Assembly: GCA_018398575.1 (NCBI GenBank)
Contig: JAGTXZ010000021.1
Span: forward strand, 1,736,001 to 1,800,000
Source of the DNA: Ampelomyces quisqualis
Taxonomy: Eukaryota > Ascomycota > Dothideomycetes > Pleosporales > Phaeosphaeriaceae
Length of the DNA stretch: 64,000 nt
Direction of reading: 5' to 3'
The notes beneath the pieces are model-generated. The model was not told the DNA's origin. It ran no database searches and was given only the letters and a program-made list of their open reading frames with translations. Shown here piece after piece: positions 1 through 12,058 of this stretch; position 1 is the first letter of the stretch, and the number at the start of each line of letters is the position of its first letter. The translations under genes and the position numbers were made by a program.

Positions 1-92
1 AACTTTGGCAAATTATCTAGTAGACAGTATTGCTGTTGGGCTGCTGCGGGTCGCAGCAATTAGGCTAATCAGATTAATCTTAAATTTTTCTA
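1..92. repeat. Left copy of a ~92-bp sequence found at both ends of the AT-rich block
   Basis: This stretch closely matches 32,639-32,731 in the same orientation. Shared words include AACTTTRGYAAATTRTCTAG and TAGACAGTATTGCTGTT. Most differences are C/T or G/A. The copy starts at the window edge, so its true left end is unknown. It could be part of an LTR, a transposon end or a dispersed repeat. Confidence 0.8.
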
Positions 93-1499
93 ACAACTAT
101 ATAAAGCTATAAGATAAAAAACGCTTAAGTAGATATATAGCCTAGTCTTAGAAGTACAAGAATGTAAAAAGTATTGCAAAAGAAGTATATACGTAAACGT
201 AACGTAAAATTAATTTAAAGTGCAAGAATAGTGTAGATTTGTAGTAAAACCTAAACTAAGTAACAGCGCTATTAAAGAGATTGCCTTAGACTTAAACTAT
301 AGTTAAGCACAGTTAAGAATAGGCTGCTAACTAGTAACACAGTTGTGCAGACAGTGCAAAGCTATATTAAACATAAGAACTATAAACTATTTTGCAAAAA
401 GGTTTTACAAACTAGGCTGCTAATAATAGTATACTAGGCATTACTGTTATTACTTAGTACAGTAGAGCACAGTTAAGAACTATCTGGTAGCTAGTAGTAC
501 AGTTGTGTTAACAGTGTTACTAATGTTGCAGATGTTACTAACGTTGTGTTTTCCTAACAAAAGACCCCTAAGCTAGAATAATAGAAGACTTCTAGTAGTT
601 ATTATAATTATAGTAAGCTAGGACACTACTCTAGCAACTGTATAAAACCTTGTGTGCGTTAGATTAAAGCTATAGAAGTAGATGATTTAAAGATACTTAA
701 GAGCAACCTAACTAAGAGGTGTATTATACAGGAAACAGAAGCGCCTAAGAAGACACCTCTCTCTAGGCCTAAGCTGTTATAATCTATCTTACCTTAACCT
801 TTCTTATTTGTTTTGCAGTTTCTATTTCCTTATACTTGCGCTTCTTTACAACTAAGGCATTAGCTTACGCCTTAATACTCTTGTTAATACTAGTACTTAA
901 GGTTTCTTATTTTTAAATTTACAAATTGTTTTATCTGTTTCTAAAGCTTTACATCAACCTATCTAGAAGCTTCTCTTCTAGGTTTAGGTGCGTAGCTTTA
1001 AGAATTAGATTACTTCTGTAGTTACTTAATATATTTAACTACACTTAAATATTAATAGCTAAAAGATTTTGAACTATCTATTTCTTATCCTTAATCTTAG
1101 GTCTTAGGATTGTATACTTAGCCTCTAATAGTTAAAGCAATTTAAGATTCAATTAGACATAGATAGGTTACAGTTTATTTAGCTATCTAAGTACCCCTAT
1201 TCTTACAATTCTTTACCCCCTATTTCTACTATTCTATATTAAGCTATAGTGCTAGCTACTGTCTATCTTAATGTGCAACAACGTAACGCTCTATAAGAGA
1301 AAGAAGACTATTATATCTGAAACAGTCCTTACTATTATTCTTCTTCTTCTATTTATTGTCTTAAGAGATGCTTAAAGCTCCTATTAGCCTAAAAATTCTT
1401 AGAGATTCTTTATACCCTAACTAAGCAACCCTGCTTAGAGTCTAAACCTCCTTTAACTACCTGCATTACTCTTATTTCTGCTAATGCATTCTACTTTAT

Positions 1500-4400
1500 T
1501 ATAAAGAAGCCCTAAAATAAGTTCTTTACAACTAGCTTATATAAGATTAACAGGATCTTTGCCTCTAAGAACAACGCAGCTAATTAATGCTAATTAGATA
1601 AGCAATTACCTGCTTGTTACTTCTAGTATTAGGATATATTTAGTAAGATAGTAGCTAACTAATTGCCTTCTTATTATCTGTACAATTATAAGATTATTCT
1701 TAAAAAACTATTACTAAATGCGTTTAGTCTCTTGTATAAGCAAAATTAGAAGGAGCTTAAAGCTACTAAGGCCTACGTCTAGGAACACCTTTAGAAGAGT
1801 TTTATTAAGGCTAGCTAAAGTCCTTTTACTTTACTTATCCTTTGTGTACACAAACTAAATAGAGATATACGCATCTGTATAGACTACTAGAAGATTAACA
1901 CTCTTACGCGCAAGAACGTCTATCTAATTCTTTGCATTAATAAGCTGCTATTACGTCTCTCTAAAGCTAAGATCTTTACTAAGTTTAACATTAGGGCTGC
2001 CTTTAACAAAATTTGTATAAATCTTAATTCTAAAGAGTATACTACTTTCTAGACCTGTTACAGTACCTATAAGTGTAAAGTGCTCTCTTTTGGCTTGTAC
2101 AATAGACTAGCGACGTATTAGCGCTATATAAATAATATACTAATTAATTATTTTAATAATTTCTGTATTACGTATCTTAATAACATCTTAATCTACTTAG
2201 AAGATATAAACGCACATTAGGAACACGTCTAAAAGGTTCTAGAGCGCCTATGTACTGCAGGACTCTAAGTAGATATCTAGAAGAGTAAATTCTATGTAAC
2301 CTGCATAAAGTATCTAGGTTACGTTTTAACAAACTAGAGCACTAAAGTTAACTCGAATAAGGTAGAAGCACTCTAAAACTAGGCTAAACCTACTATAATT
2401 ACTAGCGTTAAGTTATTTCTTAGGTCTACTAGTTTCTATTAACAATTTATTAAGGATTTCTCTTGTGTAGCTAAACTAATTATAAAGCTTTAAAGTCCTG
2501 CTATACTGTTTAAATAGACTATAGACTGCTAACAGGCTTTTAATTAGATTAAAGCTTTACTTCTAGTAATTCCTACGCTATCTTATTTTTATTCTAAGTA
2601 TAACACAAAATTAGAAACTAACGCGTTAGATAGAGTAATAGCAGAAGTACTCTCTTAGAAGTACTCTAATAACAAGTAGTATCCTGTAGTGTTCTATAGT
2701 TACGCTCTATCTAGAGCTAAGCTTAATTAGGAAATACATAACAAAGAACTTTTTGCTATTCTAAAAGCGTTTAAGAAGTAGAGAGCTAAACTTACCTCTA
2801 TACAGAGCTAAATCTAGGTGTATTTAGATTACTGCTCCTTAGAATACTTTATAACTACTAAGGTTCTTAATGTACGTTAAGCACAATAGGCAGAGATTAT
2901 TACCTCTTTTAATTTCTGCATTAAGTATACGCCTAGCAAGCTTAATAAATAAGCTAATATCTTAAGCTAAAGGGAACAGGACATTAGTAAGGTTAAGGCT
3001 GCCTAATAAGACAATAGATCTTGTGCACTTCTAGGACCTAAACGCCTAAACCTCTAGGTTAACTCTAAACTAGCCTAGAACTATGTCTATACCTAGGTAA
3101 AGATTAATGTATTAGCTATTTTAGTTTACTCTATTAGTGCCCCCTTAAATATTAACTCTTTAAAACTAATTAAAGCCCTACTAGCAGAGAATTGCTACTT
3201 CTTTAAGAAAGAACGCCTTACGTTGCTACAGCTGTATTGTATTTAAGTAAAACTACTGCTGTATTACTTGCGCCTATATATACCTAAAGATTTCTCTTTA
3301 TACACTTAACTAATTAGAAAGGCTTATAATTAGGTATCTACTGCTTATCTAAGCGCTATAAAGATGTATTAGCTTCTATCTTAGCAGTATTATTAAAAAG
3401 GTATAGAGGCTATATGCAAACGCTATATACAAAACTGCATTACCTATTAAAGATTCTATCTAAGACAGCTCTAATCCTAAGGTTTTCTTTATCTGTTACT
3501 AATTCTTAATTAGCCTATGCAGTATCTGTGTATAGATTTTAAAACTTTTCTAAAAGACTGTTATAGCTATAATTAGATTATAGTAATTATTAATTATCTA
3601 TCTAAGTAAGCTGTCTCTGTTCCTTGCTATAAAACAATTAACGCTTAAGAAATAGCTTACTTGTTTATTTAATAAGTATACTAATTTAGCTATATGCCTA
3701 AAAGTATAGTGTCTAACTGTAGACTCTAGTTTATATCCTAATTTTAGTCTAAGTTCTGTAAGATCCTAGGCGTGCAACTTAAGCTTTCTACAGCCTACTA
3801 TAAATAAACTAATAGATAAACTAAGATTATAAACAAGTATATTAATTAACAATTAAGGCTCTTTGTATCTTATTACTAAGACAACTAGAGTAACCTCTTG
3901 CTAATAATTAATTAAGCCTAAGCTACGCTGCTGCACTCTGCAATTAGTATAGCGCTATACTAGCTCTTGTTTAGATCTAAACTATAATAGAGCTAGGATT
4001 AGGTATTATCTCTCTTAAAACATAAAGATATAAATGTTAAGGATACCTTAACCTTAGCTACCTGCATGCATAAAGCCTAGCGTATAGCCAAAGACAATAT
4101 AGAGAAGGCGCAGTAACAGATAGCTACTAAAGTAAATAAAAATTGTTAACTTGTTAATTAGGCAGTAGGTAACAAGGTTTACTTCTTAACCTAAAACCTA
4201 TTTGTTACCTACCTAAGCTGTAAACTCGCTAAATTATAGAAAGGCTTCTTTAAAGTTCTAGAATAAGTTAGCTATTTATTTTAACTAAAGCTACCTAAAG
4301 GTTCTAAGATCTATAACGTGTTTGCTCTAGACGTCCTCTACAAGGACTCTAACAACCCTCTGCCTAGTTAGCTAAGCCTAAACCTATCTAGCATTCTAAT

Positions 4401-4740
4401 TTAAGGCGTTAAAGAGTAAGAAGTAAAAGAGATCCTAGCTAGTAAGCTATACTGCTCTATCCTAAAGTATTGCGTAAAATAGGTAGGCTATAATCTTAAC
4501 TCTACCTAGTATAATGCCCTAAACTTTATAGGCGCTCTACATATATTATAAGCGTTTTATAAACACTATCTAAAATAGCTAAGACTTCTACAAGCGTTAG
4601 CTAAGTAGATTATAGTATAGGAAAAAGGAGTTAAAGATCTTACAGCATTATAAGACAATTATATTAGAGAAATTAAACTTGATATTGCAACTACTACACT
4701 AGTAGGTAATAGCTATTAATAATAAGAGTCTTACTCTTCT
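1500..4740 (+). mobile_element. Decayed Ty3/gypsy retrotransposon pol with chromodomain (copy A)
   Basis: Reading the + strand through TAG/TAA stops gives a Ty3/gypsy pol in the expected order. Reverse transcriptase lies at about 1,600-2,380; its catalytic YLDD box is now read as YLNN at 2,173-2,184, the Asp-to-Asn change expected from G-to-A mutation. RNase H follows at about 2,440-3,000, with a readable NKELFAILKAF-like stretch. Integrase spans about 3,270-4,130, with a zinc-binding HxxxY..YQLL-like part and a catalytic core (IDFKTFPKD-like, then a VSD box). A chromodomain-like tail (YRVKxVGYNL) lies at about 4,440-4,560, which suggests a chromovirus. No LTRs were found, so the limits are approximate. 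Every frame carries many stops and the element is dead. Confidence 0.85.
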
Positions 4741-5129
4741 ATTAGATCTAACAGTAGACTATTGCTACTACTAGTAGGACGTTCTTAATTGTCTAAATCC
4801 CTAGGTGCAGACACTAACGCACTACCTAGTTGTCTTCTGTTCTAGCTCTACTTACTGCAAGTACTAGCTTTCTGTACTGCCTTTTGCGCCTCCTTCTACT
4901 CTACTAACTGTTTAGCCCTTAATACTATTATAACATCTACTAGCTAGGCAACTACACTAGTTAACCTAGCTGTACTTCTTCTAAGCGCTCTAACCTCCTT
5001 AGCTATCTTTCTAACCTTTCTAGCTAGCTTCTCTCTTTAGTAATAAGCGCTAACTAATAAGTTAGTGTTATTTAGGTTAGCTACTTGTGCAGTGCTTACT
5101 TGCACTACAGCAGCTAACTAAAACGCTGC

Positions 5130-8100
5130 GTCCTTAACAGCAACCTTTTACTCTAACATAACTTATCTCTACTTAGAGTAGTAAACCTGCAGTTAAGGGC
5201 CTTAGAAAAGCTATTATACTCTTAGCCTGCATATAAAGGAACTAGGCAATACTTTTTATTTAAGAGCGTGCAGTATGCACACTTCTTAGAGATGTTTAAA
5301 TAGAATCTAAACTTAATATTAAACTAGCTGCAGGCAAAAGCCCTTACAGCCTGTAGGTAAACAACCTAATAGGCTAGGAAATAAGCCTTAGAAGAGACAG
5401 GAATAGGTATTGTATGTATCTGCAAAACAGTTAGCTAGCAATTAAATTAGAAGAGTAGTTAGATAGCTATAGGTATACAAACATATAGAGAGAGAGTATA
5501 AGAAAGTAGTATACTAAGGGCTAGCCTTGTATATATGCTCTAAAAACTCTAGGTAAAGTTAGAAGAATAAACGCGCTGCTGCGCTAAGCAAAACAACAAT
5601 AAACAGCTACAACGCGTTATTAAAAATTTAAAGTTAAAGTAAATAAGACTTTAGAAAAGTTTAAAAGGTATCTAAAAGCGCACTAATACAAACCTAATTA
5701 ATAGAGACTATTAATTTTAAGAAGAAAAGTAATGTAACAAGCACATGCAAATATATATTACATCTAATACCTTATAAAGGCTTAGTAACAGATTATGTAG
5801 AGGGCTAGTAGATTAGGACTAATAGCGCTCTAACAGCGCTCTAACTTAGCTCCTACGCCTACTATAAATATAAGCCTATAGCATTAGATAGAAGACAAGT
5901 TTCTCTTGTCCTTCTGTACAAGACCTATAGGTGTATAGCTAATCTAGAATTTCTAATACAACACGCACTCCTATATGCCTCTAACACGTATCTAATTTAA
6001 TTCCAATAGCTGTACCTACCTGCGTTGTTACAGAAGCTAACTATACTATTTACAATAAGAAGCTATTAGCTATAGTTAAGTGCTTAGAGTAGTAGAGAAC
6101 TAAACTTTAGAGAGTAAAGCATTTTACTATACTTATAGACTATAAGAACTTAGAATACTTTACTACTATATAACTACTAATAGAAAGACACGTCTACTAG
6201 GCAGGGTTTCTTAGCACGTTTAATGTTAAATTCTAATACTACTTAGAAAACGTTAATAGCAGAGCAGATGCTCTTTCTAAAAAAGAATAAGAGTTTTTCT
6301 AAAGAAGAACAGACGCGTAGGTACAGTCCTAGACCTTCTAATTATTTACTTCTGCTTTAGAAACTAAAGACAAAGAAAACCTAGTCCTTGCTACTTTCTT
6401 TGCAGCTTAGTAGAGAGATTTACTATAACAGAAAAGAAGAGAAACAAAGTAGCTCTAAAACATGCTTGCAGATAAAGATACTACATTAACTACTTCTCTT
6501 ACAGCTTAGTAAAGGGATGCACTACAATAGAGAGAAGAAGAAACAAAGTAGCTTTAAAATGTACTTACAGATAAAGACGCTACGTTAACTACTTCTCTTA
6601 TAGCTTAGCAGAGAGATGCACTATAATAGAAAGAGAAAGAAATAGAGTAGCTCTAAAACCTGCTTATAGACAAAGACACTACGTTAACTACTTTTCTTGC
6701 AGCTTAGTAGAGAAATACACTATAATAGAAGAAAAAAGAAATAGAGTAGCTCTAAAACATGCTTGCAGACAAAGACGCTGCGTTAAGAAAGAAAAATATT
6801 ACTTATAACTAAAGTGTTAAGAAGCTCTTTATAACAAGAGACATTCTAGATTCTACTAAAGAAACTGCAGTACTACGCATAATTACGCCTAAGCAAGGTC
6901 TATATATAAACAACTACTCTATAGAATTATTAGAGCCTACTATTAAGAAACTATAAAAATAGGCTATCTATACAGATAAAGCCTACTAAGTAGTAGTTAA
7001 TACTATTAGAATAGAGTAGTAGAAATTTTCTTCTTATTTAAGCCTAAAAGTTTCTCTAGTAGAGTATGCCTTAGATAGCCTAAGATACTTACACTATAAA
7101 AAACGTAAGTAGGTGCTAGACTGCGTAAACCTATAAACCTACATTATCTTAGAAGCGTATAATTCTTTAATTACTAGACACTTAAGTAAAAAAAACACCT
7201 ATACAATATTAGCAAGAAACTACTTCTAGCCTAGAATGTTCTTAAGTATCTACTAGTTTGTCTAAAACTACTTAGTGTGTAGCTAGACAAAGCTATAGAA
7301 AGAACTTAAACAAGAATTACTACGCCTACTTTTGCATTTAGACTAAATATAAAAAGAATTGTTAGTAGACTTTATTATAGACCTTTTGCTAAGCTGCAGA
7401 ATGCTACACTTTATAGTAGTTACTAACTAACTAAGTAAAAACGCAGTACTTGTGCCTATCTTAGACCTAAAAGTCCTTACTATAGTTAAGGCATTTATTA
7501 AACAAGTAGTTGCGTACTATTAGCTTCTAGACGCTATAGTGTCTAACAGAGGGTTATAGTTTATAAGCAAATTCTAGTCTTTACTTTGTAATAAGCTTAG
7601 AATATAAAGAAGAGTCTTAACAGTATACTACTCTTAGACAGACAGCGCTATAAAGCAAATAAACAATATAGTAAAAGCCTACTTAAGAGCCTTTATAAGC
7701 TAAGACTAGTTAAACTAGGCTGCTCTATGCCTACTAGCACAAATTACTATAGCTAGACAAAACACAGCATCTATAGGCGTTAGCCTATTCTTCTTTTAGC
7801 ACAGGTACAATATAAACCCTATTTAGTCTAACTTAGAATAGACTATAGAGAACTAGTATTAGTCTAGCATTAATAAGGAAGCTACTGCTAAAGCAATAGC
7901 AACTAAGATAAAAGAAACAATAGACTACGTATAAGCAAAAATAGTAGAAGCGCAATAGAAATAAGAACACTAGGCTAACTACTACTAACAGAAAGCCTTA
8001 GAACTGTGTATAAGAGATAAAGTATAGCTCTAGTATAGCTGCACTATATCTAATAATAGACCTTTAAAGAAGTTAGATTAGAAAAACAAGAAATACATAG

Positions 8101-8640
8101 TTATAAAGGTTATATTACTACACGTTGTAAAGCTAAGTGTACCTCTTAGAGTGCACCTAAGATTCTACGTTAACTATCTCTAGCTTAATGTAAGAAACCT
8201 ACTTCTACACTAAGAGTTTAATAACTAGTAACTAAAAGTAATAATAGATAATAAAAACGCAACTAATAATAAGTTTCTTATTAACTATATTCTTGCAAAA
8301 CAGTAGAAGAAGAAAGAGTAAGGTATATAGATATAGTACTTAGTAAAATAGGTAGGATATATAGAACTAATATAAAAACTATAAGTAAATGTTACTAACA
8401 CTATAGCTCTTACTAAGTAGCTAGATAAAACTAGAATAAAATAAGACTTAGATAGGTTGTTAGTAAGGCGCCTACACTTTCTAACTACTAAATAGAGCAC
8501 ATTAGTAGAGAAAGAGAAAGAAGAGAAATTATAAGCACGCATAACAAGTATAGAAATAGATAACAGCGTTATACATAGAAAAGATTAGTAGAAAAAAAAG
8601 TAAACTTAGGACAAGTACAAGAAAAACCTAAGGCATAAGA
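5130..8640 (+). mobile_element. Decayed, internally deleted Ty3/gypsy retrotransposon (copy B)
   Basis: The + strand reads, through RIP stops: a gag-like stretch (about 5,260-5,900), an RNase H beginning near 6,035 (NYTIYNKKLLAIVKCLEQ-like), four 99-bp repeats (6,393-6,788), an integrase zinc-binding region (about 7,160-7,290, HLSKKNTYTILARNYFWPRM-like), an integrase core (about 7,350-7,900) and a C-terminal chromodomain (about 8,290-8,390, LVKxVGYIE). I could not find the reverse transcriptase core upstream of RNase H. The gag-like part runs almost directly into RNase H, so an internal deletion is likely. No LTRs were recognised. It is a separate lineage from the 18,634-31,084 element and differs from copy A in the spacer between RNase H and integrase. 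Confidence 0.78.
6393..6788 (+). repeat. Four tandem 99-bp repeats (33 residues each) inside Ty3 copy B
   Basis: Units start at 6,393, 6,492, 6,591 and 6,690, an exact 99-bp period. Read through TAG as Gln, each unit is rich in Gln, Glu, Lys and Leu, with the pattern AQQRDALQQxExExxQLQN followed by a DKDATLTTS-like linker. This looks like a coiled-coil repeat. The array lies between RNase H and integrase and keeps the pol frame. Confidence 0.88.
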
Positions 8641-9899
8641 AATAATGTAGTAGTGCACTTAGTTATGTTTAAAAATAATACTTAATACTAAAAAGTAACT
8701 AATAGGGAGAATGCAAGGATACTGCAATAGACAGAGCCTAGAACTAAGAGCACTAGTAGAAGGCAGAGAAAGAAGAAGATACTTACATCTATTCTATTAG
8801 CTAACCTATAACTGCCTTAACTAGTTAATAGCAGGGATATAACTAGTAGTTAACTGTTTCTAGAAACTAAACATAAGGAACCTAAATGCTAATACATAAG
8901 AACTAAAGCAATAGTCCTACTAGCTACTTAGAATAACCTAGGAATAAAGAGAGAAGAACCTAGAAGCCTAATACTAACAGATTATTAGCTAAGGAGTGCA
9001 AGAGAGAAAGCTTAGATTAACTTTAGATACCTAGCTACTTAAGCTAAGCAATAGCTAGCTAAGACGCAGCGTAATATAAACATCTAGAAGGCCTAGAAAA
9101 CTTAAAGAAAAAATATAGGACTTTAATACTAGAACTGCGCTAGACTATAAGGGCTAGTAAGAATGTTAGTGTACGCAAGAGAGGTACAATAACAAGAGCC
9201 TACAAGCTTAAAACGTAGAACGCAATATCTACTCTAATCTATAAGCAGTATTAAAGAATATAAGTCTAGTTCTATAAAGTCTAAGATTATTAATAAGAAG
9301 AAGGTAGTAGCAATAATAGAAGGTCTATTACTACAAAAATTGCCTGCAGGCGCTACACAAAAACTACAGTACAGCAGTAAATAGGTAGAGGTTGAGTTAG
9401 AGTAGAGTACCTTTACGTAAGACTCTATACCTAATCTAACTCCTACTTATTTAATTAACGCTAAAAGTAGGTAAAGGTTAGGTTAGAAGTAATTAATTGT
9501 AGGTTAAGGTTAGGTTGCATAAGTTTTGCGCAATTAAATAAAATTTAAAGTATATAACTACTAATTTTATAAGATTAGGTTTCTAAAAATATGCTAAATT
9601 TTACAGAGGCAAAACTATGCTAAGGATCATAAAAATAGCATAGTAATTATAAATTTTTATTACAATAAAAAGGAAATTAGGTCTTTATTTCTAATATACA
9701 TAAAAGTAGAGAATTCTAGATCTTCTACGCAAATACTTAATAAGAGCTAAACTTCTAATAGTACTTAAGCGCAAGTCTAACATCCTTTGCCTGTATAGTA
9801 ACTCTTTTTGCGTAGATTGTATTTATATTTATATCTATATTTAGTTAGAATTTTGTTAAAAAAATAGGGTTAAGAAACAAACTCTTAAAAAAACTAACT

Positions 9900-12058
9900 A
9901 TATAGGCCTTAGCAGCCTCTTAAGCTGCTCTAACAGCTAATTTTTAGAAGCAAAGACTACTACTAGTGCTTTAGACGCATTCTTAAGCTATTTTACGCAA
10001 GAGTTACTAGAAGAGTAGCTTGCAGATAAAGAGCTTAGTAGACTTTTAGTATTAGCAGATCTTTCTAAGTAACACAGCTTTGCGCAGTAAGTAAATAAGC
10101 GTAATAAAGAATTGTAATAACTTACTGCCTAGCTTAAAGTGCCTTTTTTTTTAGAAGCTGCTTTTTAAGTTTTTATAGCTAAGCTTTTTCTAGCAGATTT
10201 CTTAGCAGCCTTACTAGCTAGGTCTTTGGCAACTATAGTGCCCTTAGTAATAGCGTCCTTAACTAAGCTATAGTTGTAGTATTATAGAGTTATAGATTTG
10301 ATATTATAATAATTTAGGTTGTTTTAGTGCCTAGTAAATAAGCAGTAAGCAGGCTTAGCGCAGGAAATTAGGTCTTAGCGTAAAATTTCTACAGGAGCTA
10401 ATTTAAAACTACTAGCGCTACAAGAAGACTAGAACGTAATAAAAAACTATGTTAACTTATAGGCCTACCTAGAATTGCGCTAGCTTTTGTTCTAGCTATA
10501 TATTAAAATTAAAGAGTAGATTTCTATAGACTTGTTAGTTATTTATGTAAAATAGGCTAAAAGGCAGTAAGCGCAGGCAGTAGGCGGAAAGCACACTAGT
10601 AGCCTACTTGTGCACAAACTAACTTACTGCATTATTAGTTGTAGGCTGCTAAAATAAAATACTAAAGCTACACGCCTGCAATAGTAACATACTTTATTAC
10701 ATTACTTTATTACACTTAGCGCTATAGAATTTGTTAAGTCTAAGGAAATTAAGGTTATTAACAAGCCTAAGGGCTTTCTGCTACCTATTCCTGTTAGAGT
10801 TCTACTAAATTTTAAGAAAGAGGAGTAGGCCTAGCTTACAATAGTAACATTCTTAGAACTTTACTATAAATTATACTTATTGGTCTAGGGTTTTACTTCT
10901 AGGAATAATAAGATTAGCTATATCCTAGACTCTTGTAGTAGTAATACACTAAAGTAAGGCTAACTAATAAATTTTAAAGTTAACTCTAGCAGGCAGCTTA
11001 GCAGCAGCACTATGCAATCTAGGAAGCTAGCTACTATTGCAAAGGCTAAGTCCTTAGACTAATTAGCTAAATACTAGCTTAAGAAAAAGGTTAAGAGAGG
11101 CAATAGGTACAAGGCGTTGTCTCTAAAGTAATAAGCTAAGAAACTTAAACATAAGCTTAAGGCCTAGGCAGCAAAGCGTTTGAATAGCAAGCAATCTAGT
11201 AAGTTTTTACACCTTTTTATTACGTTATTTTTACTAATTTGCAAAGCTAAGTAGTTAACAGCCTCTATTACTTAAGTTAATTAAAAATAAAAGGCTATCT
11301 AAATTAAAATTAATATACGCGCCTACAACATTATTATAAAAGAGTTTTCTGCAGCAACTTTAGACTTAAAGCAAAAAAAATTGTTAGCTTAAGCTTATAC
11401 TTGCGTTTATAGGCCTAGTAGAGCTGTAGAGGAGATACTCTAAACAGAGTATACTTGTAGGCTACACCTCCTTAAGAGGAATAGCTTTAAGACACTATAG
11501 GCTAAGGCTAAATAGCTTAAATTTTGCAATAAGCTAACGCCTAACAAGTTGGCTCTAGTAACTAATTAGAATTAGCAGTAAGTTTATCACGTTATTTTAT
11601 TACGTACTTATTCTAACTAGTCTGCTAAGAGGCGTAAGCTAATACCCCCCCCTATATTTAATTAGCTTCTAGAGCTCTATAGTAATATGCTATACGTTAA
11701 GAGACGCAATAAGACTAAATATAAGAAAGAGGTTAAAGATTCTAGTAAAGAGCTAGAGGCATACTACAAGACGTTGCCTAATAAATATAAAGATAAGGAG
11801 GATAAGGATTAGAGCAATAGCACCTAGAAGAAGTTCTCTAATAGTACTTAGGAAAGCTGTTTAGACGCTAAGTAACATGTATAATTAAATCTACTGTATA
11901 TTATTACCTAATATAGTTAAGACTTAAAAATTTTGCTACTACTGTAAAACCTAATTTCTTAATTTCTAAAACTTTAGCTCTACTATCTGCCTCCTAACTA
12001 GAGAAATAACACTTCTAGTAGAACGCCTACTTCTCTTACTTAAAGTAACGCTAAACTG
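9900..12058 (+). other. Coding-like RIP remnant, family not recognised
   Basis: From about 10,340 to 11,880 the + strand gives long stretches interrupted mainly by TAG. A Lys-rich segment lies near 11,020-11,200 and a stretch near 11,380-11,880 reads open for about 150 codons apart from TAGs. The composition looks like a former protein, not random AT-rich DNA. I could not match it to a transposase family. A short resemblance (TTAACTTATAGGCCTA) recurs at about 15,940 in the next unidentified stretch, so both may be parts of related elements. No terminal repeats were found. Confidence 0.4.

Noticed and set aside
8285..8542. 85-codon minus-strand frame
   Set aside because: It lies antisense to the chromodomain end of Ty3 copy B, and its Tyr/Phe/Ser-rich composition reflects RIP.
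9900..12058. Possible Starship captain (DUF3435 tyrosine recombinase)
   Set aside because: The block size and cargo-like layout made me look for one, but no R..H..R..Y pattern could be read in any remnant, so the element cannot be called a Starship.
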